This document shows positions 20,858 through 32,925 of a stretch of 64,000 nt of DNA, in pieces. Source of the DNA: Tetrapyrgos nigripes (taxonomy: Eukaryota; Basidiomycota; Agaricomycetes; Agaricales; Campanellaceae); the NCBI GenBank assembly GCA_013368315.1, contig JAACJM010000052.1, positions 248,001 to 312,000 of the forward strand, in the 5' to 3' direction. The first letter of the stretch is position 1. Each line of letters begins with the position of its first letter. The translations under genes were made by a program, and so were the position numbers. The notes under the pieces are model-generated. The model did not search any database, was not told the DNA's origin, and worked only from the letters and a program-made list of their open reading frames with translations.

Positions 20858-23800
20858 ATGGGGAAAGGACGTAGAGCTCAGTCCAAGCCTCGCATCGATA
20901 TTCCGACCAACGGCAAGAAGGCGTCTTCCAACTCGTCGTCATCGACAAGCCCAGTGTCGCCTACCTCACCACTCAAGACACCCGCCGATGAGGGTATCGA
21001 GTTTTTCCAGTCTCAGGCGATTCCTGGTGAATCGCCTTTACGTGTTTACGAGTTACGCCTTGATGTCGACGGTGGTCCTCATAAGGATCGCTCTGTGAGT
21101 AGACTCGGCGTTCTGATGTTGCTCGCCTTTGCTGATGGTCGCGTCTTAGTACATACGACTTCCTCCAGCCTACCACCCTTATGTTCTGCGCGTGATGATT
21201 GAAGCTGGTACGCCTGCGGCCAAGAATGGCGTCTTCATGACCAACTTCCCCTTGGATGGAGGCAAGTTCGACAGGTCTCGTTTCCAGCAGCGAAAGCAAG
21301 TAATCCTTTTTCTTACCTCATACACACTCTAATCATTTCCACAGACTTCCGTCCGACTACTCGAAACCTGTTCAAGTTGATCTGCCCATCTCTCACGCGG
21401 GCGCTTTTGTTTTCTGGGTAGAATACGACGGTCAAAAGCCCGGCGAACGTATCAAAGGCCGCGAGGGTTACTTCAACGTTGATCCTGTTCTTCGTATCAA
21501 ATCCCGCTCCCCGATCCTTTCCCCTGACTTAAAACCTCTTCCTCCCTCGTCTGGTGCTGTTCTGAAAGACGAGCTTGTCAACCTTCCTATGGATGGTCTG
21601 TCCATCCTGACCGTGGTTTCCAAGTGGATGGGTGTTCTGCCGGAGTGGCGAAAGCACTTTGCCGAAGCCAAAGACCGTGGATACACTATGCTTCATTACA
21701 CGCCTTTGCAAGAGCGAGGCAAGAGTGACAGCCCTTATTCGATCAGAGATCAGATGAAATACGACCCAAGTATGTTCCAGGGTGAACGAGGGCCCGATGG
21801 AGGCAAGGCAGGAGTGGAATCCGTTCTGAAGGTAGCCAGAGAGGAATATGGGCTATTGAGTTTGACGGATGTCGTTCTCAACCACACCGCAAATGACAGT
21901 GCTTGGCTCGTTGACCATCCTGAATCTGGTAATTATCTCCTTCATTCTTCGTGTTTGAACAACAATAACACGCCTTTCAGGTTTCAGCCCCGCTAATTCC
22001 CCTCATTTGACTCCAGCGCTGGAGCTCGATTCTGCCATGATAGAGTTCTCCGCCTCGCTGTCGTCCAAGGGACTTCCAACTCTGGTCAAATCTGAGCAAG
22101 ACGTTGACGCTCTGATGAACGCTTTCGCTGATACAGTCAAGGGTCTCGACTTTTGGCAGTACTACGTCCTTGACGTCGGGCGCGAGAAGGGCTCTGTGAA
22201 AGCAGCTTTGGCATCCGGCAAGGTTACTGCTTGGACCGGTCCTGCAGTTGAAGGCAAATCCGTCGTCGAGCTTGCTAACATCGTTCGTTCTGTCAACGCC
22301 CTCGTTGGTTTGGGCCAATACGCGTCGCGTTTTGGTGTCCGTTCCGATGCAAATATTGCGGCCGGGCTCGTGAAGGCCGCTTTTGTCGAACTACAAGAAC
22401 CCGGTGCTTTGGCGGATGCTTGGGGCAGGGTTGTTGACGTTATTAACGTCCCGCTGTATGAAGAGTGGGAACAAGACACTAAAGTCGCCATTGATAATGT
22501 ACGCAACAGACTCAAGTACACTCGCCTCGAGGAGAATGGACCAAAGCTAGGAGAGATTTCGAAGAGGTATGCTTCGGTCATTGATTTCTGCCATCCTTTT
22601 CTTATCGCGAATCTAGCTCTCCCTTGATGGAGACCTACTTCACTCGCTGTGGACCAAACCCAGATTCAGATCCCTTGGTGTACTCATTGGCCAACAACGG
22701 TTGGATCTGGGCAGCAGATCCTCTTCAGAACTTTGCCTTGTTACCGTCTAAGGCCTATCTCAGACGTGAGGTGATTGTCTGGGGTGATTGCGTCAAGCTC
22801 CGATATGGCGAAGGCCCTCAGGACAATCAATGGCTCTGGGACTACATGACCTCCTACGTCACTTCCCTTGCAGCAAGCTTTGATGGTTTCCGCATCGACA
22901 ATTGCCATTCTACACCCTTGAATGTCGGAGTCTGGATGCTTGATGCCGCTCGAGTCGTCAACCCTGATCTCTATGTCTGTGCAGAATTGTTCACGGGTAG
23001 TGAAGAAATGGATCTGTTGTTTGTGAAGAGGCTCGGCATCAACAGCTTGATTCGTGAAAGTTACAACGGCTGGGATCCCAAGGAACACTCCAGATTGTTG
23101 TATAGATATGGTGTTGGGAAGCCTGTCGGTGCGTTTCGCCTTTTTTGCCTAGAGTATGCGTCAAAGCTGATACTTTTTCTTCTCAGGGTCCATGGAAGGT
23201 GCTTGCTTGACAAACGTCGAAGAGATTGCCTCCCCTACTGGCAAAGGACCCATCCGCAAGGCCATCATTACCCCATTGAATGGATCAATGCCTCACGCCT
23301 TGCTTTACGACCTAACTCACGATAATGAATCTCCCCTGCACAAGAGATCTGCCGAAGATGCACTCTCGACTGGAGCACTGGCGACTTTCAGCTTCTCCGC
23401 TATAGGTTCCGTTAAGGGCTTTGATGACCTATATCCGAAGTTACTGAACTTAGTGCACGAAAAGAGGCGCTACGAGCTGACTGGACTCGGCGAAAACAGT
23501 GGGATTGCTCGGGCCAAAAGAGTGTTGAATGAGTTGCATCTCGAGATGATGTTGGGAGGTTACGAAGAGGGACATGTTCACCAAGAGAATGACGTGCGTA
23601 ATTCCGAGCCTTATGCATTGAGTGAAGACTAATTAGAACTTGTTGACAGTATATCGTCTTGTCTCGTGTCCAGCCAAACACCCAGAAAGGCTACGTGCTC
23701 GTCGCACATACAGCCTTCCAGAAGGGTTCAAAAGATCGTGGTTACAGTGAGTGCTTACATCTCTAGTCGTGAAGTTCTCACTAAGACTCTTGTCAGCACC

Positions 23801-26343
23801 ATCAATCAAGTTGAGACGCACTCAGGCCAAGTTCATCTACGGCGCATCCATTGATATATCATCATACGACATTCCCCAAGATGCTCAAACCCTCAAGGGC
23901 TTACCATCGAAGTTGGTCGAAATGAACCCCGTTGTCGTCCCCCAAGGGCTTGATGCAGAAGGTCCTTTCTCCGAGATCCTCATCCCCGAATACTTCCCGC
24001 CCGGAAGCATTATGCTCTTCGAGACCAATCTGGTGCAATATGACGCGTCTCTGGACGAGTTCTGTACTTCCGGTGCTCAAGAAGTTTTCGGCCAGCTTGG
24101 CCTGATTGAGTTGAATACAGTGCTGCATCGAGCTGATGGCGAAGAACGAGATGCTACAGATGGTCAGTTTGGCGTTTACGATGTCCCAGGGCTCGGTAAA
24201 CTGGTCTACTGTGGTTTGGAAGGATGGATGCACCCTCTTCGTCATATCATGCGCCATAATGACCTAGGTCATCCCTTGTGTGGGCACTTGAGAGATGGTA
24301 CTTGGGCGATGGACTACGTCCATGAAAGATTGTCGAGGTATGTGTTTTGGTCAATTTCCGCCCCGCAGATGTTGAAGACTTGTTCGCAGGCAAGCATCTG
24401 TACTGCCCGACCTTCAGAAGCCTGCCCAGTGGTTCAAGGAGAGATTTGACCGCGTCAAAGACACTGTTCCTCCTTTCATGCGACCCAAATACTTTGCTCT
24501 GGTCATATCTGAGGCCTACAAAGCTGCTCGGCGATCTGTGATAGAACAGTCATCGGTCTTCGTTTCTACTGGCCACGACTTCACCCAAAGCTTGGCGTTG
24601 TGTGCTGTGCAGATGCATGGGCTGGTGAAGTCAGCTTCACTTAATCCTGATCGTGCGACACCCTCTTTAGCTGCTGGACTCCCTCATTTCGCTGCCGGGT
24701 GGGCAAGATGTTGGGGTCGTGACGTGTTCATTTCCCTTCGTGGATTGTTCCTCACTACTGGACACTACGACGGTGCAAAGAAACACATTTTAGCGTTCGC
24801 TTCCACTTTGAAGCATGGCTTGATTCCAAACCTTCTCGACTCTGTGCGAAATCCTAGGTATATTTTCTTCAACTGCCATGTTCTACCTTTTCACTAAAAT
24901 GTTCTCTTCAGGTACAACTCCCGCGATTCACCTTGGTGGATGTTGCAGAACATCCAGGACTACGTCAAGATGGCGCCGGATGGTCTCGCCCTTCTCAATG
25001 AACCTGTGCCTCGTCGTTTCCCCAAGGATGACGCCTGGGTTCCCTGGAATGACGACCGTGCCTACGCATATTCAAGCACTGTCGCCGAAATTATCCAGGA
25101 AATTCTTCAGCGCCACGCCGATGGCATTCACTTCAGAGAATACAACGCTGGCCCTAATCTCGACATGCAGATGAAAGATGAAGGCTTCAACATCGACATC
25201 GAAGTTGATTGGAAGACCGGTTTGATTTCTGGTGGAAATCAATTCAACTGCGGGACTTGGATGGACAAGATGGGAGAGTCGGAGAAGGCTGGAACGAAAG
25301 GCAAGCCTGGCACACCCAGAGATGGAGCACCTGTTGAGATTACTGGCCTGCTCAAGAGCGCACTCACATGGCTCGACGATTTAGCGGATAAAGGCAAATT
25401 CCCATTCCAAGGAGTTCGTGCTACAAGTAGGCCATTTGAACCTCATTTTTTTGATTTCGTCTGATTTTTTGGCGATCAGTTGATGGCAAGGAACAACTTG
25501 TAACCTACAAACAGTGGGCGGATCTAATTCAAGGCTCATTTGAGAAGTGTTACTATATTCCTCTCGGTGAGCTCTTTCATCTCTTTGCTTGATGTAGTCG
25601 ATCTGAACTTGACGTCGTGATGATCAGACTCTGCTGACGATGGCAAGTATAACCTCAATTCGAGTCTGGTCAACCGTCGCGGGATCTACAAGGACGTGTA
25701 TGGCTCTGGAGTCGGAAGGGAATGGTCAGACTATCAGCTTCGTCCTAATTTCCCGATTGCGATGACGGTCGCTCCCGAGCTCTTCGACCCCAAGCATGCT
25801 CTTGGTGCATTGCAGCTCGCTGATCAAACTCTACGTGGACCTTTGGGCATGAGGACTTTGGACCCGTCTGACATACAGTACAGACCAAACTACGATAACT
25901 CCAACGACTCTACTGATGCAGCGATCGCTAAGGGCTTGAATTATCATAATGTGAGTTGTAGCGTTCTGCATCCCAGATGACTATTTGACAATGTTCTTCA
26001 GGGTCCTGAATGGGGTTGGCCGTTGGGCTTCTTCCTGCGCGCATATCTCGACTTTGATTCCCGTGTTGGGGCTGGAAAGGAGGTTAGTCGTAGCATCCTC
26101 TGACTTGGCAGATACACTAACCCGTTTTTGTAGGACAAGGATGTCACTTTGCACCATCTTCACACACTTCTTCTGCCTTCTCGCAATCACATCCAGACTG
26201 ATCCATGGGCTGGAATCCCCGAGTTGACGAACGAAAACGGGCAATACTGTAGGGACTCGTGCAACACGCAAGCGTGGAGCTCGAGTACTTTGCTTGACTT
26301 TTTGCACGCTGTACACAGCATGAACGACAGCAAGACCAAGTAA
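20858..26343 (+). CDS. GDB1: Glycogen debranching enzyme
   Basis: A long spliced gene from ATG 20858 ([14 protein letters not shown]) to TAA 26341. The bifunctional protein first moves maltotriosyl units (4-alpha-glucanotransferase, GH13-like) and then removes the 1,6-linked glucose (GH133). Seen in order: an N-terminal beta domain ([19 protein letters not shown]); the GH13-like region with [35 protein letters not shown], with the candidate catalytic Asp; [13 protein letters not shown], with the Glu; and a C-terminal glucosidase part with [36 protein letters not shown] and [17 protein letters not shown] (over the intron near 25950-26003). Key motifs are intact. About ten short introns interrupt the gene, typical for basidiomycetes. 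The N-terminus carries a ~30-residue Ser/Pro-rich extension. Confidence 0.95.
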
Positions 26344-26719
26344 TATCGGACTTTTTCTTTCAAGATACATATCGCATTGGGACTGTAACACTGCAAAGAA
26401 CTTTATAGAAATGTACTCGTAGAGGATACACGGCACATTTTGTCTGTACATGAAATAGCATTGTTTGTTTAGACTTCACACGCTCAAGCTGGTTTCTTTC
26501 TTTCCTTTCTGACACTGCGCCTTGAGACAGATCTGTCAATGTCCCAAGATTTTCCATCCGAAAGGAGAGCTGAAAACACCATTTCAGTGCTCCACCCTGT
26601 CTCGTACGCGGGTTCAAGTGGACCGCCCTCGGGCTCGGACGCGCCAGTGCGCTGGCACCATGCATCAATTCAACTCAGTCAATCTGTCCTACTTGAACGG
26701 AGCACTTTCGCCCACCAAG
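26344..26719. other. Intergenic between GDB1 and the BTB gene
   Basis: About 375 bases holding the GDB1 3' end and the upstream region of the BTB gene. GC-rich near 26600-26660. No gene recognised. Confidence 0.5.
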
Positions 26720-26726
26720 TATAAAA
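26720..26726 (+). promoter_or_regulatory. TATA box of the BTB gene
   Basis: TATAAAA begins 40 bases before the BTB ATG, the expected distance for a core promoter with a short leader. Confidence 0.5.
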
Positions 26727-26759
26727 CCGTAACGCAACCCATGCAGATTCCGTCCCACC

Positions 26760-27817
26760 ATGACTTCCTCAAACCCCCGTACCTATGAGTTCGATGCATC
26801 CGATGCAGATGTTATCCTCACTCCTGACAATTGCGAGGACAGCCTGGTGAAATTCCGAGTACACAAAATCATCCTGACCACCTCATCCCGCTTCTTCGAT
26901 GATCTTTTTACACTACCCCAGAAAGACTCTTCCAAGAACGATATCCCTGTCATAGCAATGTCTGAACCGGCCTCAATTCTCGATGCGCTACTTCGTCTGG
27001 CTTATCCTGTCCCCGACCCTCATATTGAAACGTTGGATGATCTTATCCCTGTCCTGGAGGCAGCAAACAAGTATGACTTTCTTGAAGTCATCTGCAATCT
27101 CCGGAAAATGTTGATCTCACCCCGGTTCTTGGATCCGGACCCTGTGCGGGTGTTTTGCATTGCATGTCGGTACGATGTGAGACTCTGGTTCACCCTCATT
27201 CACGTCAAGCACGTTTTCTGATTACCCTTCTTAGTTGAAAGAAGAGGCATTGGCCGCTTCACGCCATACTCTTCGTATTGATGTTGTTCGTGGAAATCTC
27301 TACGCTGTCCGAGACCAAAGCTTAATGTAATGTTTTCACAGCTCAATTATCCACTTTGCGATGACCTCAAGCATATCAGTGCTCACTCATATCACCGTCT
27401 AATCAATCTGCATCGACGTCGCTCCTCCGCCGCCCAAGAATTACTCAAGCTACCCTACGACGTGAAATGCCCGCAGTGCAATGGTAATATGATATCCCCC
27501 ACTAGTCCATGTTTGACGCTTATTGACTTCATCCAGGAGTTGGACACTGCATATATAACGCGCCCAAATGGTGGTATGAATTTCTCAAAAGGGCTAAAGC
27601 AGAATTGTCCGCTCGGCCGACGACTTCAGTGATCTTTACGATTAGCTTCCTCGCGGAAGCTGCGGTGGCTACCGGATGTATGAGATGTCCGGGTAGTATG
27701 TTGGAATCTCTAAAATATCTGGAGTCGATAAAGAAGCAGATTGATGCTTTGCCTTGCGAACTGGAGATAGATGAAGAACCACAGGGTGAAATCGAGACTA
27801 CTCCACACGAAGTTTAG
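26760..27817 (+). CDS. BTB/POZ domain protein
   Basis: The ATG at 26760 opens MTSSNPRTYEFDASDADVIL. The first exon (to ~27177) is a BTB fold: DADVILTPDN, VKFRVHKIILTTSSRFFDDLF, ILDALLRLAYPVPDPHI and VLEAANKYDF. The HKxxL...S..F core and the AxKY(D/Q) motif are both diagnostic. Later exons give LKEEALAASRHTLRID, a His/Arg-rich helix, and two Cys pairs (KCPQC ~27468, GCMRC ~27676) that could bind one zinc. This domain order is frequent in Agaricomycetes, where hundreds of such proteins exist with unknown targets; BTB folds usually mediate dimerisation or cullin binding. Exon edges near 27325-27380 are uncertain: I could not find a join that keeps the frame cleanly, so a lesion is possible. Confidence 0.8.
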
Positions 27818-27939
27818 TTCATGGTTTTGTAATGACACTTTCTATTTGCTGTACTACTGTCACCGTCAATCAACTGTACAACTACAAAGTCTGGAGAAGT
27901 CTGTGTCGCCCTGTCAGGTGATCGCACCGCGTCGTAACA

Positions 27940-30900
27940 ATGAACTCGTACCCTGTAGAGTTGCTGGCCCAGTTGGCCCCAGTCATGTTCGTAGCTGGGC
28001 TGGATGCGCCAGCACAAGCACCCTCTGCTCCATCAACTCCCCAAGCAGCCGCCATTTCACTCGCCGACAATACCGAAAAGGTCCAAATATCCACACGTCC
28101 TCAGGACCCCTTCATAACCCTCACCCTCAGATTGCGCGACGCTCTTCAGGCTCAAAGGAGGGCTGCAATATGGCAGCCGGAGAAAGCCAAGACTTTTCAG
28201 GTCATCCTAGTCGACAAGGATGTCAGTTTTCCTCCTCGTAAACTCGTCCCTCCTGATGACCCTCAATATACCTCATCCCATTCACCACTTTCCCCGTTGA
28301 CCCCTTCCTCTCCTTTACATCCTGATGGAATCATTGCACCGATTTGGATTCGAAAACACACCACTTTACTTCCCTCTGTCTTCGTGTCGTTTATGCGACT
28401 GTATGAGTATCCACCCCATACGCCACGTTCGCCCTTAGACGCGCCGGATCCTGACCGGGAGAGAGAGAGGGAACAGGAGGAGAGGAGAAGAGACACGGAA
28501 CTCTCAGCTGAGATTGCTCATAGGAAGAAATCCACAAATGAACGGGGGATAAAGCTCACGGTCGTTTTGATGGCCAGCAGGAAGGTATTAGGTGAGCTCG
28601 GATATTCGACAGTAACTCTTAGTACACATTGTAATGTGGTTAATATATGTTCAGATGATCCTTCACTTGATACTAGATTGACCTACATCCGGAGACAAAG
28701 TGGGCTTGACTCGAGGGCTGCGTTATTCGTTCTAAGTCCCGTTAGTCAGAGTGAGCTGGGTGATTTTGTGCAGAGGTATTTTCTACCCCTTTTTTCGCGT
28801 CAGACAAGTTCTGATTGCCTTACCAGCCTGCAACAAGCGTTGTATGAGCCAGCATTAGATTACTACACCTCTCACTCTAAACGCGTTAGAAGGAAACGAA
28901 ATCGACATGCCTCTCACCAAGTACCTGCATACCCAAATCCGTTGTCACCCTTGGGAAACACGGCGAGACCACTGAGGCCTGAGGGATGGACAGTGAGATA
29001 CGAGTATAAGATGGCGTGCTTTGCGGAATTCCGGGGTGAAGATGAGGTTGCTCTGAAGTACGTTCTTATCATCATGCCCTTTCCGGCTGCTCATATAGTT
29101 ATCTTGACAGACACTACCAGGACGCATACGAGACGCTGGTGATCATGTTTGGCTCACCTGTTATTCTCCCTCCGAGGACCAAGAGATGGGCAGAAGCAAA
29201 GGTATTGGCGGATTGCATTAACGTTAAGGTGTGTTGGGTCTGTCTTTCTGGGTTTGCAATCCTCATTAAATGGCATTCTATTTGTTTAGATCACAAAGCT
29301 ATATCTTTACAACAACGAACATGCACTGGCCCTTTCGCATCACATCACTCATATGCGGAAATTCGGGGACTTTTCACGAGGTTGGGGCATTGGTGAAGAT
29401 ACCTTTGAGTATTGGAGTTCCATGGCGAGGCAGTACGTTGTTAAAACGCATCCATGGCAGCATATTAGCTCACTCAGATCTAGGCATCGTATACTGGCCG
29501 AACTTCTCGAACAAGGAACCCGTTCGACGTTGGTTATCCCAGTCCACGTACCAGTTGTTACTTCCTCGGCCCTTGCCAACGCTTCGGAAAAAGGAATCTC
29601 ACTTGCAGCGAGAGGTGCCCTTCCTGGGCTGGAACTAGATGCAATGCGATCGTTGGGCATAAATCCCAGTCAAGCTCTACAACATCCAGGTTATTATTAC
29701 TATATGGCAGCAAGATGTACTGAAGTTAGGAGGGCGAGATTTCTGGCTACTTTGGAAATAGAAGTATGGTTGATTCATGCGTATTATTTGATCTTGCTTA
29801 TGGGCTATAATAGGAATCTCAAGGCGTGGGCTCGACATCTCCTGGGTTTGCTAACGAGAAGAAGGTGGAACATCTAGTGATCATTCTAGAGGTGCGCAAG
29901 CTTTCATTTCTGGACTTCTCTAATAGAATAAACTCTCGGTTGCAGTTATACACGAAAGCCTACGAACTATTTAAGAAATACGCTGCAACCTCCTCTCAGG
30001 ATCGGGGCCTCGGTCGTCTTCCACTTTGGATTGCTTACAGAATTGCGCAAACATATTATGAATCGGGCAAGTTTGATATGGCTGTTCGGTTCGTACTGTT
30101 AGCCTTGTCAAATTCACGTGGGCAATTGTTGAGTTGTTCTTTAGTTTCTTCGAGCGCATTGCAAAGACGTACCGTCGAGAGCAGTGGGGCTCTATGCTGA
30201 AGCCTTTGCTGACAACATGGTATGCTTGTGCCCAGCAACTCGGGGATATGGAACTTAGTGTCAAACTCTTGATTGAAAGACTTGGATACGGTGAGTTCGT
30301 TCTCAACTGCTGCTTGCCTTCATTTTAAACGTTGGTGTGACAGACGAGGGGATGGAAGATGCAGATTTGGAAGGACTGCAGGATGATTTACTAGCCATAT
30401 TCAAGGTATCCCGTTAAGAACTATCCCTATCTTTGCTCGTTCATCTGGTCTTTTCTACAGAGTACCGTCCCTTCATCACCGGATGAAGTCCTGGTCATCG
30501 ATCACTCAGAGTCGCAACCAATTTGTGAGCCGAGCATTTCCTCAGTCAACCTATAGTTTTTCTGACCTTTCACTAGTTGACACTAGTGTTGTATTTTGGT
30601 CCCCTGAAGTCAAGATCAACGAACCCGCGGCATTCCAGTTGACTCTCACCGCTCCGTCAAATACCAAGATAGATTCCCTTCCCTTCAAGTCGTTGGAAAT
30701 CCAGTTCTCAGAAGGCGTCGAGCCCATTACGTTCACGCATGTGAATGATGACAGTGCCACCAAATTGTCTGTGAGAAGGATTGACTTAGGAGATGTCGCA
30801 ACTCGGGAACAGCGTACCGTAGAAGCGAATTTGAGGTGGTCGGAGGGGAGCAGTGTAGTCTTCACTGGGATGATATCGTCTTCAATACCGAGAACAATGA

Positions 30901-32726
30901 TTGTGAGTACTTTGTATGTCGCCACCGAGAGTAGCTTCTGACAACACTATCAGATAACCCAACTGCGGTTCCTGATGGTAGACGGCGCTTGGAAAATCGA
31001 GATACCTCTAGATCCTTGTAGAACTCGTTCAGCTCTTCCTCCACCGGCTAGATGGTTAGCAGCAGCTGAACCTCCGAGATTTATACCTGTGAAGCGGGAA
31101 GAGTTTTCCTCTGTCAGGTATGCTTTGGCTTCTCTTCACGATGGGCGATTGTAAGATTTTCGTCCTTTAGGGTTCTGTACCCGCCACATTCCACTGTCAT
31201 TTCATTATCACACCAATCCCCTGCATATCTGAACGAGGAGTATCCTATCACAGTCGAAATTACCAACTCTGACGCCAAGGAACTGGACATCACTATGGAC
31301 GTCCTTCTTCAGCCTACTGAGATTGATTATGCTGGTATGTATTTTCACGTCACCAATCAGTCTCTTCCAAGCTCAGCAATCCTTCAGTGAACACTATAAC
31401 TTTGGACAACGAGCAATCCTCTGCAATGATTAAAGGGGTTGTAGTCGGCAGACTAGCTCCTGGAGCCAGCGTAGTCAAGACATTATATCTCCTCAACACC
31501 GGTGCTATTGGCGACAGAATGATTGACATCTCTGTTCAATCTCGTTCAACAGCTTCTGCATCCCAATCTGAGAATGACGACGACACTGTCAGTTCTCCAG
31601 GGGTTTTAGATGTCACCGATGTTCTCCGAACAGTGTCCATTCCTACAGTTGATCCCTTTAATTTCAAGACAAATGTCGTTTACAGACGGCCTCTACGACA
31701 GCAGCCTGGTCTCGGAGATTTGAGGACATTTGATAAGGAGTACTGGGATGATGCAGATGGAGGCGAGGCGTTCATAAGCTCTGTTTTCAAGTGTGAGGGC
31801 CCTTGGAATGTGAAGATTGAGAGCTTTATTCTGCGTAAGATGGTGAGTATTGTGTGCACTTTGGAATTTGCATGTTACTCAAAGAGAGTCAGGATCATGA
31901 GGGTGCAAAGCTTCTCGAGTCATCGATCGCCGAAGGCACTGCTGATGATGTCGTCTCGTCTGGTATGTTCATGGCACTCTATGCGTGTCTAGATATTTCT
32001 AACTGCCTTCTAGAGTATCTTCCTGGTGACGAGTTCGCAGACGTATGTCGGGTCAGCATAGCCTCTGGAGGCAACAGAGACGCGGGTTCGCTTCCTATAC
32101 CTGGCCCTGGAGAGTATCTGATTACATGGAGAAGGTACTGAATGGTTTTATATCAGGAGTGTGGCATAGCTGACCATCGTCATTATAGAATCTTACCAGA
32201 CGAGAAGCATGGGTCGACATCCACAAGCGTATTTCCCTTACCATCATTACATCCTCCTGTCGATGATCTGGTCGCTATCCTCGATGTAGCACCTCGAGCC
32301 AAGCTGCATCAACCCATCCCGTTAACCTTATCCATACGAAACCGACATCCATCTCGATCAGCAAATGTCTTCGTGCAGCTAGAGACAGACCCAGCAGATG
32401 CCTTTGTAGTTGCTGGTTTGCGAACTGGTCGTGTGCCAATGTTGTTACCTGGTGGTGAAGAGAAATTGGCATGGAACTTGATACCAGTCGAGTGTGGGTA
32501 TGTCAAGGTCCCTCGGATTAGAGTCACAAATAGGCGGAGTTCCGGAAATGCTGGAGGTACAGATGCGGGGATAGACAACGAAGGTGTCCCTGTAAAGATT
32601 GTTGACACGAGGATTGAACAAAGACCTGGTGTACCAATCACATCGGTACAAGACGAGGACGTGGAGTCGGAAAACGCGCAGCCGATAGAGGAGAGTAGGA
32701 TTGCCAGTATACTAGTGCTTCCGTAG
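27940..32726 (+). CDS. TRAPPC11: TRAPP complex subunit TRAPPC11 (foie-gras/gryzun protein)
   Basis: A long multi-exon gene from ATG 27940 (MNSYPVELLAQLAPVMFVAG) to TAG 32726. The N-terminal part has TWxP-like IAPIWIRKHTTLLPSVF and a charged linker (DPDREREREQEERRRD). The foie-gras domain follows: YEYKMACFAEFRGEDEVAL, QDAYETLV, WAEAKVLADCINVKI and the TPR-like helices of 29350-30250. The C-terminal half is the beta-rich gryzun region (LSLVDTSVVFWSPEVKINEP, VVGRLAPGASVVKTLYLLN, ARAKLHQPIPLTLSIRNRHP). In animals TRAPPC11 belongs to TRAPP III, acting in ER-to-Golgi traffic and autophagy; filamentous fungi keep it although budding yeast lost it. All exons line up in order without stops, so the gene looks functional. 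Confidence 0.88.
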
Positions 32727-32881
32727 ATCATGTACAGAAACAGAACAAACTGTAATACCTCCGACGGTGACAGTGACACGTTAGTCCGAAAAAACGCTGC
32801 CGAGAATTCGGATGGAATCGGCGAGCACGCTTTACGTCATATTACACGTGTCTCGGCAATTTTTGCTTACATAGCGGTCTA

Positions 32882-32901
32882 CGAAAAATTTTGAAGCTTC
32901 A
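32882..32901 (+). promoter_or_regulatory. Candidate heat-shock element before mitochondrial Hsp70
   Basis: GAA at 32883 and GAA at 32893 are ten bases apart, and the second is followed by TTC in GAAGCTTC (32893-32900). This fits a gapped nGAAn/nTTCn array for heat-shock factor. It is only ~25 bases upstream of the ATG, so it may lie in the leader; a chance match is possible. Confidence 0.35.
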
Positions 32902-32925
32902 ACCGCTTCACTCTCTTCCACCACC

